A stretch of 64,000 bases of DNA from Chlorobium sp. (GCA_005862225.1 SZXV01000002.1:806001-870000), one strand, 5' to 3'. Positions 8,023 to 15,811 are shown, counted from the first letter of the stretch. Notes: generated by a model from the sequence alone, not told the origin. Numbers and translations are program-made.

Positions 8023-8778
8023 TCAGAGGATATCAGCAATTGCAGTGTAATCGCATTTGTACCGGCATCGAAGTATATCAGTGACCTCTGGAGAAAGAAA
8101 GTCGTTGGCAGCAGGGAGGCGGCCGGTCAACTGGAAATTGTTGCGCAAATCACCAATGGTCATGTTATCCGCACCAGGGAAGGTGTTGTCAGGGCAAGCG
8201 TATGGTTGTGTGCCATGAGGACGAACCACAACAACGTCACACCCAACCAGGTCGGCAAGCTGACGTTGCCAATCAGAAATCTCCATGCTCAGTAAATGAT
8301 CGTGCTTGCGGCCAGCTAAAAACCAGGACTGTGACCTTAAATGGATCTCAAGATGTAGATCAGGTATGAGGGCTACAGCTCTGGAAAAATCGAGGAATGT
8401 CAGTTTTTCGATTTCAAGTTCACCCAAGGGCGACCCGTTAACCAATTCGGGCAGGGATAATCGAACAGAAGGGTGCCTGACTACAGAAAGCCATTCTTTC
8501 TGTAGAGGATGAGCCACTATTTTATCGAGGAAAGCAGATACAAATCTTCTGGCCGGATCGCGAATAACGACAAAAGAACGTCCTTGCTGGGTTTCATTGC
8601 ATAAATAAGCTTCGGCGAGTACAAGATGAACCTCATCAACATCCATCGGATTAACGCCAACCCCCTCCCGAAAAAGTAGGGTGGCCTTAACAGTCGAACA
8701 GGCATTCTTGGGAATAATCGTGTACCGGATGTTTGAGCCTGGAAAGTAAAGCAAGTTTTTCGGTTTTGGAATGTCCAT
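8023..8778 (-). CDS. Sulfotransferase family 2-type protein (copy 1)
   Basis: 251 residues. The 5'-phosphosulfate loop reads IIPKNACSTVKATLL (about residues 22-36), and the 3'-phosphate motif reads VIRDPARRFVSAFLDK (about 71-86). This is the PF03567/Sulfotransfer_2 pattern of Golgi-type carbohydrate sulfotransferases, which move sulfate from PAPS to a hydroxyl or amine. It is a close paralogue of the neighbouring copy at 8862-9635, with long identical blocks such as EIEKLTFLDFSRAVALIPD. The ATG at 8778 directly follows a fragment of an HPr-kinase-like gene. The acceptor may be the RiPP or a glycan; sequence does not decide. Confidence 0.8.
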   Translation of the reverse strand: MDIPKPKNLLYFPGSNIRYTIIPKNACSTVKATLLFREGVGVNPMDVDEVHLVLAEAYLCNETQQGRSFVVIRDPARRFVSAFLDKIVAHPLQKEWLSVVRHPSVRLSLPELVNGSPLGELEIEKLTFLDFSRAVALIPDLHLEIHLRSQSWFLAGRKHDHLLSMEISDWQRQLADLVGCDVVVVRPHGTQPYACPDNTFPGADNMTIGDLRNNFQLTGRLPAANDFLSPEVTDILRCRYKCDYTAIADIL

Positions 8779-8861
8779 TATTTTTTCGATGTCAGTAGGT
8801 TTGGTTGGGCATTCATTGTTCCGGGAAAGATGGAATAACGCAACGACAGGCTACTCCGGGT
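8779..8861 (-). pseudogene. HPr-kinase-like internal remnant 2
   Basis: The gap between the two sulfotransferase genes is not random. Read on the minus strand, it first matches the interior of the intact kinase gene (10290-10350; the shared stretch includes TTCCATCTTTCCCG) and then jumps to the kinase 3' end (CTGACATCGAAAA). The middle is deleted. The fragment leads straight into the ATG of sulfotransferase copy 1. It records an earlier kinase-precursor-sulfotransferase unit that collapsed. Confidence 0.55.
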
Positions 8862-9635
8862 TCAGCATATATCAGCAATTGCAACGTAATCACATTTATA
8901 CCGGGAGCGAAGGATATCAACAGCTTCTGGAGAAAGAAAGTCTTTGGCAGCAGGCAGGCGACCAGTCAACTGGAAATTGTTGCGCAATTCACCAATGGTC
9001 ATGGTATCAGCACCAGGGAAAGCGTTGTCAGGGCAAGCGTATTGTTGTGTGCCGTGAGGGCGAACCACAACAACCTCACACCCAACAAGTTCGCCAAGCT
9101 GACGTTGCCAGCCAGGGGAGTCAAAGCTGAGCATATAGTCGTGCTTACGACCAGCCAGATACCAAGACTGAGACCTGAAATGTTCATCGAGATGAACATC
9201 AGGTATAAGGGCTACAGCTCTGGAAAAATCGAGAAATGTCAGCTTTTCAATCTCAAGCCCATCCATCGACGAACTGTTAACCAATTTTGGCAGAGATAGC
9301 CGGGTTGAGGAGTGCATAACGACAGATATCCATACTGCCGGTCGGGGATTAGCCACTATTTTATCGAGAAAAGCGGATAAAAACCTTCTGATCGGATCAC
9401 GAACAACAGCAAGAGATCGTCCTTGCTTTGTTTCATTGCAGGCATAAGGTCGGACTAACTCACGATGAATCTCGTGAATATTCATCGGATTAACTCTAAC
9501 CCCCTCCCGAAAAAGCAGGGTGGCCTTAACCGTCGAATTGGCATTCTTGGGAACAGCCGTGTATCGGATGTTCGAGCCCGGAAAATAAAGCAAATTCTTC
9601 GGCTTCGCAATATTCGCAATATTCGCAATACGCAC
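8862..9635 (-). CDS. Sulfotransferase family 2-type protein (copy 2)
   Basis: 257 residues with a GTG start at 9635 that overlaps the TAG of precursor B by one base (TAGTG), so precursor and sulfotransferase are probably translationally coupled. The motifs match copy 1: VPKNANSTVKATLL for the PAPS 5' loop and VVRDPIRRFLSAFLDK for the 3' site. The first residues, MRIANIANIAKPK, come from a short 9-base tandem repeat absent from copy 1. Direct coupling to a RiPP precursor is the best evidence in the locus that the sulfate acceptor could be the peptide or something attached to it. Confidence 0.8.
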   Translation of the reverse strand: MRIANIANIAKPKNLLYFPGSNIRYTAVPKNANSTVKATLLFREGVRVNPMNIHEIHRELVRPYACNETKQGRSLAVVRDPIRRFLSAFLDKIVANPRPAVWISVVMHSSTRLSLPKLVNSSSMDGLEIEKLTFLDFSRAVALIPDVHLDEHFRSQSWYLAGRKHDYMLSFDSPGWQRQLGELVGCEVVVVRPHGTQQYACPDNAFPGADTMTIGELRNNFQLTGRLPAAKDFLSPEAVDILRSRYKCDYVAIADIC

Positions 9636-9820
9636 TAAACAACACTACCACAACCAGGCCCATCACCCGCAGGAGCACAGCCGTTACGCACAGCAGTAGC
9701 ATTCATAACTTCCGCCATTTCAGGATCAGCCCACTCACGCTTCTGGCTGCACTTTACATCTTTTTCAGCGTGTTGCTGAGAACTCTCAATGACACTTGTC
9801 ACATTTTTTTTCGATAACAT
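9635..9820 (-). CDS. RiPP precursor peptide B (lasso-like, two-Cys core)
   Basis: 61 residues. The leader MLSKKNVTSVIESSQQHAE...QKREWADPEMAEV is shared with precursor A. WADPEM fits the YxxP-x-hydrophobic signature that lasso leaders use to bind the RRE protein. The C-terminal part, AVRNGCAPAGDGPGCGSVV, is Gly/Pro/Cys-rich and unlike the leader. Thr42 could be the usual Thr(-2), giving a core at Val44 with Asp at position 10. If the core starts at Gly47, Asp53 is position 7. Neither choice is canonical. Ser59 near the end is a possible target of the kinase. A good AGGGGG site precedes the ATG, and the stop overlaps the sulfotransferase start. Confidence 0.7.
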   Translation of the reverse strand: MLSKKNVTSVIESSQQHAEKDVKCSQKREWADPEMAEVMNATAVRNGCAPAGDGPGCGSVV

Positions 9821-9940
9821 TTCTACCCCCTTTGGTTTGTGCCGTTTTCGAATTCAACTGTAGTTTTAGTGAACAATGTCGAGCTTTCCAAATCTGTGCT
9901 GCAACAAGTTTGATTTCTCACCGTTTTTATGGTAAAGCAA
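9821..9940 (-). pseudogene. HPr-kinase-like 3' remnant 3
   Basis: Minus-strand sequence immediately upstream of precursor B aligns with the kinase 3' end: GTTGCAGCACAGATTTGGAAA against GTTGCAGCTCAATTTGGAAA, then a diverged stretch. The end overlaps the precursor start, where the kinase frame would read VIEKKCDKCH and stop, parallel to DIEKIYDKCH in remnant 1. Upstream motifs are lost. It is the third copy of the kinase tail in front of a precursor gene. Confidence 0.55.
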
Positions 9941-9997
9941 CAGTTGATCGTTGACTGTTGATTGTCTCGATCCCTTTCCAGTCTTTTACTTGTTTTC

Positions 9998-10087
9998 TTA
10001 CTTCTGAACTTGTGTCAATGCACTGCCTAAAAACATTGGGCTGAAAGGACTCTCAATGGATTTCGGCATATATGTTTTCGATGTCAT
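9998..10087 (-). pseudogene. Decayed precursor peptide C
   Basis: A 29-codon frame starts inside the 3' end of the intact kinase gene (ATG at 10087) and reads MTSKTYMPKSIES, matching the first residues of precursors A and B. It ends in VQK and a stop where A and B continue QKREW. The leader start is conserved partly because the overlapping kinase frame constrains it. With no RRE motif and no core, this looks like an eroded precursor. Confidence 0.4.
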
Positions 10088-11027
10088 CAGTTACCGCCTC
10101 TGGAGTTTGACTCTGATCGTATCTTAACAAAAAATTGGCGATTTTTCCAAATTGAGCTGCAACGTGGAACCGATTGGTACGCCATTGGAAAGATTCTCGA
10201 TCAAGACCGATCGCGGTAGTTGCGGCCTGCGTCACCGCATTTACGGTGTCAAGCCGGGAAATGTAAGAGTTGGAAGAATGATTGGTTGAGTGTTCGTTGT
10301 TTCGGGAAAGATGGAACAAGGCCACGACAGGTCTCCATTCTGGTAAACACAACGCAGACTGTTCCACTTGCACCATAACTTTTCCATCAGCATAGCCCGA
10401 CAACAATGGGCCTGACAATTGCATTCGATTGGCAGCGTCAGCCCTCAGACGCGTCATTCCTCCCATCGGGATAACTTTTAGTTCTCCACCGGTAATTGAT
10501 GCCACGCAAGCGTCATCATCAAGGAGTATCCATCCGTGGCGACGAGCCAAGAGCTGGCCAAGCGTCGACTTCCCGATGCCACTCATCCCGGCAAGCAGTA
10601 CGTAGCCTTCAGGGGTTTTGAGTAATGCTGCGTGAAGCGGAACATCTCCCCACATCGAAGGCAGGCGGGATAAGAGGCCTGTCACAAGGGAGTTGACGAC
10701 ATCCCGGCAAGGCAGTGCCATCGTTTCATGGACAGCTAATTGGTTTACATCGGGATGCACTGTTAATCGGGTTCCACACTTTGGTACCCATACTACAAAA
10801 CCCGTGCGCGGCAAAACCGCCCAAACCCCTTCTGCTGCACGCAGAACGAAAATACCCCAATTCTCACGACCGGCACATAAGGGACCCTCAGGTAAAACCG
10901 GGTCAGATGACCATTCGAGCAGAACATCCCGATGGCCGGGCTCAATGTCATGGGTAACCCGATGGAGCAGTTTCAGCTCATGCGAACTGAAGATATGGCG
11001 GTCGAACAATCTATAGCAGTACAACAT
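10053..11027 (-). CDS. HPr-kinase-like protein of the RiPP locus
   Basis: 324 residues. The Walker A loop is GMSGIGKST at about residue 155. It is followed by WILLDDDACVASI, as in the C-terminal domain of HPr kinase/phosphorylase. The N-terminal half has no recognisable HPrK domain. Proteins of this type occur in lasso clusters, where members studied phosphorylate a C-terminal Ser of the precursor (paeninodin type, from memory). It lies 10 bases after the PqqD-like gene. Its 3' end occurs again three times in the locus as remnants next to precursor or sulfotransferase genes. Confidence 0.75.
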   Translation of the reverse strand: MLYCYRLFDRHIFSSHELKLLHRVTHDIEPGHRDVLLEWSSDPVLPEGPLCAGRENWGIFVLRAAEGVWAVLPRTGFVVWVPKCGTRLTVHPDVNQLAVHETMALPCRDVVNSLVTGLLSRLPSMWGDVPLHAALLKTPEGYVLLAGMSGIGKSTLGQLLARRHGWILLDDDACVASITGGELKVIPMGGMTRLRADAANRMQLSGPLLSGYADGKVMVQVEQSALCLPEWRPVVALFHLSRNNEHSTNHSSNSYISRLDTVNAVTQAATTAIGLDRESFQWRTNRFHVAAQFGKIANFLLRYDQSQTPEAVTDDIENIYAEIH

Positions 11028-11037
11028 TTTTATCCGT

Positions 11038-11301
11038 TTATGCCTTCACCAGAAACCCTTTTTCAAGAGCCTGCTTTAAAAAAGTTGCAACCGCAGTCTG
11101 ACAACGCTCAGGTTCTACATCGTACTCACCAACAAGTATTGCTATAATTCGTTCTTCAGACAATACACCGTCTGACAAAAGATCCCAAATCCTCTTTGCG
11201 ACGTCGTTAAATTCAAAATAAGCCAGCGATTCAACGTTCATAAGAATAAGGGAACCGTTAACTTCGGCATGCAATGCATCAGGACTTCGTTGATAGCTCA
11301 T
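11038..11301 (-). CDS. PqqD-family RiPP recognition element (lasso B1)
   Basis: 87 residues, the standard size of a stand-alone PqqD-like chaperone. The pattern LILMNVESLAYFEFNDVAKRIWDLLSDG, followed by a helical EYDVEPERCQTAVATFLKQALEKGFL, is characteristic of the winged-helix RRE that binds the leader peptide and presents it to the processing enzymes. Its ATG overlaps the stop of the GT17-like gene by one base. Together with the transglutaminase-like protein at 13756-14244 it forms the split B1/B2 protease of lasso pathways. Confidence 0.85.
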   Translation of the reverse strand: MSYQRSPDALHAEVNGSLILMNVESLAYFEFNDVAKRIWDLLSDGVLSEERIIAILVGEYDVEPERCQTAVATFLKQALEKGFLVKA

Positions 11302-12230
11302 CAGTGTTCCTCTGGATTGATTGATGAAAGTTTCAAATGAGAAGAGTTATGGAACCGTTCAAGTGCTTCTTGCATAAGGTGGTGACGCTCATTAAGCGAA
11401 GGGAGGTCGCCAAGCACAGTATCAGGATGACGTCGCGCAAGAAATTCAAGTTGACTCGGAACAGCGATTTGAGTAGCTCCCCACCAGCCATAAGGATGAA
11501 TTCCGGCAGCAAGGCAATGAATCATATAGTGACAATCTGCACCCAAATCCCAGTCGTGGGCTTGCCGTTGAAGTTTTCGTGATGGATCCTTTTCAGGTGA
11601 AAGCAGATGAAGCAAGTGCCAGCCTGCAACCTCGTCTGTTTTGGCAACGGGATGCGAGCGCCAGTATTGTACGCCAAGATTGGCAAGATCACGAATTGGT
11701 GCAATCACTCCACCGGGAAAGAGCCAGCCTGTTTCATGAGGTGGCCAATCGCCAACAGGCGTTGTAAGGTGTTTCAGGCAACAGTGCCAGTCAGGTGCAC
11801 GTCGGTCGAGGCCTCCATAACAAGGCAGCATAAACATGCGAGTAGGAACACTCACCGAATCGGCATGTGAGTCCAGCCAGTCAGGATCAACAAATTCGTC
11901 GGCATCGACGGCTATCAAGAGATCATCTGGTTGCATATCCCGTACACCCAAACCGATAGCATTGCGTTGCAGCATTTCCCGTTGGCGCATTGATGCACTA
12001 GGCGCGTTATCGTCCGGTAGATCAGTGACGACAGATCTGAACTGCTCTGGTTTCAGGGCAAGAAGATCTAACCAGCCCTCACCAAAAATTTCACGAGGTT
12101 TACCCTGAAATGTACGTCGCCCCTCAACAATAAGAACGCGATCAAGCTGGGGAAGCAACAACTCTATCATACCTCGAATGAGATCCACTTCTCCATCGGC
12201 AGTGATGGCAAGCGCGATTTTTCTTCTCAT
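11301..12230 (-). CDS. Glycosyltransferase, GT17-like
   Basis: 309 residues. The N-terminus reads LALAITADGEVDLIRGMIELLLPQLDRVLIVEGRRTFQGKPRE, and DDLLIAVDADEFVDPDWL follows in the middle. The VEx..TF.GKP motif and the DxDE motif resemble GT17 family transferases and related DUF proteins. No signal peptide or membrane segment is seen. It is coupled to the PqqD-like gene (TGATG) and so belongs to the RiPP operon. A role in glycosylating the peptide is possible, and the pyruvyl transferase at 7 kb would need such a sugar. The family call is moderate, and a different GT2 subfamily is the main alternative. Confidence 0.55.
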   Translation of the reverse strand: MRRKIALAITADGEVDLIRGMIELLLPQLDRVLIVEGRRTFQGKPREIFGEGWLDLLALKPEQFRSVVTDLPDDNAPSASMRQREMLQRNAIGLGVRDMQPDDLLIAVDADEFVDPDWLDSHADSVSVPTRMFMLPCYGGLDRRAPDWHCCLKHLTTPVGDWPPHETGWLFPGGVIAPIRDLANLGVQYWRSHPVAKTDEVAGWHLLHLLSPEKDPSRKLQRQAHDWDLGADCHYMIHCLAAGIHPYGWWGATQIAVPSQLEFLARRHPDTVLGDLPSLNERHHLMQEALERFHNSSHLKLSSINPEEH

Positions 12231-12275
12231 AACAACTTATACTCAAATAAGGATATTGTGATATCAAATTTTTTT

Positions 12276-13574
12276 TTATTGTCTACTGCACTTACCCGTT
12301 ACTGGTGGGTAAGCAGCATCTCCTTCCATCCAACTGTCTATGACCAGTATTCGCTCTTTTTCTGCCAAGACATCAGCGTTTTTAAGTGTAATAAAGAATA
12401 TTTTCGGTAGATGATGTCTGACCATTAAACCAATTCGTTTGAAGTAAAGCCAGCGGAAGCCTGGTGAGTTAACTGAAGTCATGAACTTGGTCGCTATTTC
12501 TTCCGATGCAGGGAAGATGCGCTTGTAAAACAGTGCGGTGCGCTTCAGGAGTGATCGCTCTTCTGCCAATCTGATAATGTTAATATGAAGCTTATTTGTC
12601 TTCGGCTGATCAAGAAATAGAGCATCCATAGCAATAGAATGGATAAATTGATCGTCGCTGCAGGAAGGGCAGAGTTCGTCTAAAACCGATTGAGGTACTT
12701 GCGAGCCGAGGTGTTTTCGGGTGAGGTCCAGCATCAGCCAAACGCCACGTTCCCAAGCCAGCTCCCGGGATCTTATAACCAGATCGTTCCAATCGATCTG
12801 GCGGGTCGGTTGAGCAATCAGGCTGGCAATATCAAGCAGCGCCCTCGGGCCAATGTAATTAAAGCGATGGTGAACGGCTGCATGAAAACAGAGATAGAGC
12901 AGGTGGTCTTCCACGCACAGGGTTCGGCAAGGCTTGCCCGCAATGGTGTAGATTTCTGAGCGTTGCCAAAACTTTTCTTCATCAACCGGTTTTTCGAAAG
13001 GCGAGAACGTCAGCGCCCAGTGGATGTCAAAAAAGGACTTCCGTGTTGGATGAACCAGTGGAAATTCATTTTTTGCTGGAGCAAGATCGCAAATATTGGC
13101 TGTATTCTTCGGTAAATCAAAGCCGTGCTCCAGGACAAGTTTCGTAAAACGAGGCATGTCCTCTAATCGCAGTAAAAGATCTATGTCACCGGTCGCACGG
13201 GCCTTCAAGTCACGGTATACCGCTTCACCCAACCACAGCCCTTTGAGCAGCATGACAGGAATATTTGCCTCTTTGAGGAGAGCAAGCATATCTCGCAAAT
13301 GTGCCTGCTTGCGGAGGTTATTCATCAGCGTCTTTCGAACTGTTTCGCCAAGCTGATCCAGGCAGACTTGTGGCACTGTGACGCGAAATTGAGATTTGGA
13401 ATCAAAAAACGCTTTTACCTGAAAGGCCATACGGTAACGAATTGTATCTGATGTAAATGCATGCCAATCATCAGAAGATAATGCAAATAACCGTGCAGGA
13501 TCGGGCAGTGACGGATCATTGTGAAGAATCTCCAGAAGGAGATTGCTGAATCTTGTGTTCACAGGAGTTGTCAA
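12276..13574 (-). CDS. Nucleotidyltransferase family protein (PF14907-type)
   Basis: 432 residues. The signature LLKGLWLGEAVYRDLKARATGDIDLLL (about residues 105-131) contains the GDIDLL metal-binding Asp pair of the Pol-beta-like fold. A helical region follows with HWALTFSPFEKP and LLYLCFHAAVHHRFN. This family is repeatedly found in lasso clusters beside HPr-kinase-like genes. Its chemistry is established in few cases, and sugar or nucleotide transfer to a phosphorylated C-terminus has been reported. It lies 45 bases upstream of the GT17-like gene, in the same orientation. Confidence 0.75.
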   Translation of the reverse strand: MTTPVNTRFSNLLLEILHNDPSLPDPARLFALSSDDWHAFTSDTIRYRMAFQVKAFFDSKSQFRVTVPQVCLDQLGETVRKTLMNNLRKQAHLRDMLALLKEANIPVMLLKGLWLGEAVYRDLKARATGDIDLLLRLEDMPRFTKLVLEHGFDLPKNTANICDLAPAKNEFPLVHPTRKSFFDIHWALTFSPFEKPVDEEKFWQRSEIYTIAGKPCRTLCVEDHLLYLCFHAAVHHRFNYIGPRALLDIASLIAQPTRQIDWNDLVIRSRELAWERGVWLMLDLTRKHLGSQVPQSVLDELCPSCSDDQFIHSIAMDALFLDQPKTNKLHINIIRLAEERSLLKRTALFYKRIFPASEEIATKFMTSVNSPGFRWLYFKRIGLMVRHHLPKIFFITLKNADVLAEKERILVIDSWMEGDAAYPPVTGKCSRQ

Positions 13575-13755
13575 AGGATATTCTTTAATCTCTAAAGGCT
13601 TAATTCTCGATCGCTTGCGGCGAAAACAAGCAAACTTTTTTTGAAAAAGAGACCCAACTGCATGCGGTGAAAAGTTTCATTATTCTTTTGTAATGCAAAG
13701 AATACCGTATTTCCAAGTATGCTAAAAAATATGTTGACGCAAATTAAGTACGTAA

Positions 13756-14244
13756 TCATTTGTTATTGAGGAGAATCTCATTGGCCGATAATCCACATGG
13801 AATCTCAAATACATTGGTTGGGGTGAATTCATGTGCATTTTCACCTCCAGTTACTGCTCCAAATTCTCCAAGTAACCAGGCATGAGCCTCCCAATTCTTG
13901 CCTGTCGATACAGGGTTCCGTCGCAATCCAATAACAACAACGCCACTGCGTCCACGGTGCCGGAGCATGATTTGCCCTGCTGAAGCCTGAGCAAGGCAGG
14001 TTGGTTTAAAAGGCAGGCGCTGGCAGGCCCTTCTTATTGCAATCGCAACTGCACGTTCCTTGATGTTGCTCCCTCTTTGCATGGTAATAGCCTTTTCTAC
14101 TCCTTGCCAGTGCTTTGGTATGTGGGCGTTGCGCCCCAAAACTCCAGACCACCATGACATTGGAATATAGCGCTGTGCAACGCCAAACACGACAAGGAAC
14201 CATAAAGCTTCTCCGGCACTTATGTAGTCACGCCAGTTATGCAT
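13756..14244 (-). CDS. Lasso leader peptidase (B2), transglutaminase-like
   Basis: 162 residues. The catalytic Cys is in FKPTCLAQA (Cys83) and the His in WEAHAWLLG (His121). The spacing and the PTCLxQA...RH...AHAWL pattern are those of PF13471, the cysteine protease that removes the leader from a lasso precursor before ring closure. Length is normal. It would be the first gene of the leftward operon, and 181 bases separate it from the nucleotidyltransferase gene. That gap shows nothing recognisable apart from A/T-rich sequence. Confidence 0.85.
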   Translation of the reverse strand: MHNWRDYISAGEALWFLVVFGVAQRYIPMSWWSGVLGRNAHIPKHWQGVEKAITMQRGSNIKERAVAIAIRRACQRLPFKPTCLAQASAGQIMLRHRGRSGVVVIGLRRNPVSTGKNWEAHAWLLGEFGAVTGGENAHEFTPTNVFEIPCGLSANEILLNNK

Positions 14245-14371
14245 AAAATTGGATATCCAAACCCTTAATAATAAAGTTATGCCTCTTGCCCCTGCCCCAT
14301 GCTTCGATTTTGCGCCTTGCAGTGTTCAGATGATGAAATCAGTTCACCGACACGCACTCATACCAATTTGG

Positions 14372-14572
14372 TCATGACATTATTGCCGAGTAGGCAGCTC
14401 CTGAAGCAAGAGATGTTATCAAGAGCGGAACAGAAGCCAGGGTGACCAGATGTCCGCCCCAGAAGGCGCCAGCCCAAAGCGTCGTCAGTACCGTAAGCAG
14501 GAACAGCCCCAGATGAAGAGGATAGTTCTGCCTGGCAGAAATGGCTTGTTTGGGAAAATTCAAAAGATTCAT
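14372..14572 (-). pseudogene. N-terminal remnant of an M50-type membrane protease
   Basis: A 66-codon frame starts MNLLNFPKQAISARQNYPLHLGLFLLTVLTTLWAGAFWGG, the typical first transmembrane segment of site-2 protease family proteins in this phylum. The HExxH metal site and everything after it are missing. The frame stops after SGAAYSAIMS, and no continuation was seen on this strand between 14245 and 14371. The rest of the 14245-14652 gap holds no gene I can support. Confidence 0.45.
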
Positions 14573-14652
14573 GAAAAAATATTACTCAAACTTCTGCCAG
14601 GCAGTTCTCTAAAGTGTACCCGCTCCTGCGGTCATGGCGTCAATTTACTGGG

Positions 14653-15141
14653 CTAATCGTTGTCCTTGTCTTTTTTTGAAGCGCTCTTTTTTTCTCCAAA
14701 AGTCGCCACCAGCCCATCGATCAACTCCTGTTTCTCCGCCGCATTCAGCTTGGCCTCTTTATGGGCAGGAAGGTATATAAACGGAGGCATTTTGCCTTTC
14801 CTTACCTCACCGGCAGCTTTCTCGCCTTCATTTTCCTCTTGACGTCCCCACTCGGAAACATTGAAAGTGTCCCGTCCCAAAGAGACATCAATCTGCGTCA
14901 GCCAAGATACAGGAGCCACAAAACTATACCATGGCCAGACAGTGTTATTCGAGTGACAATCCTTGCAGGCCCGGTTAAAAAGTTCTTGTGTGCGCGGAGA
15001 ATTCCATTGTGGTTCACCGGTGACAGGAGGGTTATTATGGTTTCTTCCATAAGGGATAACCTGAATGGCCACAAAAGCAAGTGCGCCCCCGATTAAAAAT
15101 TTTACAAGTTTCATTGAGCAGATGTCTTTTTTGTGAGTCAT
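14653..15141 (-). CDS. Haem-binding domain protein (c-type, CxxCH)
   Basis: Up to 162 residues; a start at 15114 (MKLVKFL) would give 153 and put the membrane anchor ([19 protein letters not shown]) at the extreme N-terminus. The haem motif is CKDCH (Cys59, Cys62, His63 in the longer form), followed by [17 protein letters not shown], which is diagnostic of the haem_bd domain (PF14376). A Met-containing [18 protein letters not shown] segment could give the second ligand. The tail is Lys/Asp-rich. It is probably periplasmic and membrane-anchored. A sensor or electron-transfer role cannot be chosen from sequence. Confidence 0.8.
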   Translation of the reverse strand: MTHKKDICSMKLVKFLIGGALAFVAIQVIPYGRNHNNPPVTGEPQWNSPRTQELFNRACKDCHSNNTVWPWYSFVAPVSWLTQIDVSLGRDTFNVSEWGRQEENEGEKAAGEVRKGKMPPFIYLPAHKEAKLNAAEKQELIDGLVATFGEKKSASKKDKDND

Positions 15142-15211
15142 GAAAATTATAAGAATTCAGTAATATATAGTCAAATTCTCTCTATCTCCGAAAAGTTGAA
15201 AGCACCAATAC

Positions 15212-15724
15212 TCATGAACCCTGCAGAGTATTTTGCCGAGAGGCATCACTGATGATCTGGAGATGCAGTGGAATTCGGACTTCAGGAAGAAGGTGAGAAG
15301 CGTAAAAGCCTGCGTCAAACAGTTCATGGTTGATGGTAATGGTATCATCCTCCACAACGACCCTGTAGGCCAGAACCAGCAGTGAACCATACATTTCGAC
15401 CTCCCTGTGGTAAACGCCGATCAGTTGATCAATAGTGCCGTCAAGCGATGTCTCCTCCATAAGTTCCCGCAGACAGCCCTCATGCGGCTCTTCACCAGCC
15501 TCCAGAAAACCGCCAGGAAGCGCCCATTCATTAAAAGCCGGTTCATGCGCTCTTCGAATTACAAGAAGTTCGTTGTTTTTATTGACCGTATAGGCAACGG
15601 CAACCGGCAGAGGATTGATGTAATGCACCCATGAACATGACGGACAGAACATCCTGTCTCGACCATCGATCATAGCCGTGTCCAGTTTTGTCGTGCAAAG
15701 AGGACAAAATAAATAGTGTTTCAT
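15212..15724 (-). CDS. Nudix hydrolase with N-terminal zinc ribbon
   Basis: 170 residues. Two CxxC pairs, CPLC (7-10) and CPSC (28-31), form a zinc ribbon. The Nudix box GGFLEAGEEPHEGCLRELMEETSL follows at about 71-94 with all conserved Gly/Glu/Arg residues. This arrangement resembles NudC-like and related ADP-ribose or NADH pyrophosphatases, but it is shorter than NudC and lacks its SQPWPFPxS motif. The substrate is therefore open. It is divergent from the peroxiredoxin gene, with 87 bases between them. Confidence 0.85.
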   Translation of the reverse strand: MKHYLFCPLCTTKLDTAMIDGRDRMFCPSCSWVHYINPLPVAVAYTVNKNNELLVIRRAHEPAFNEWALPGGFLEAGEEPHEGCLRELMEETSLDGTIDQLIGVYHREVEMYGSLLVLAYRVVVEDDTITINHELFDAGFYASHLLPEVRIPLHLQIISDASRQNTLQGS

Positions 15725-15811
15725 CGGCGCCAGAAACTTTTTGCGATAGCTATTGATTTACTGAGAAGGGAACAGCACAGAACAATTTTAACAAGAGAAT
15801 AAGTTTCATTC

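Noticed and set aside
8805-9299. Plus-strand 164-codon frame over sulfotransferase copy 2 (and its counterpart over copy 1)
   Set aside because: Both are antisense shadows whose mutual similarity simply reflects the paralogous sulfotransferase genes.
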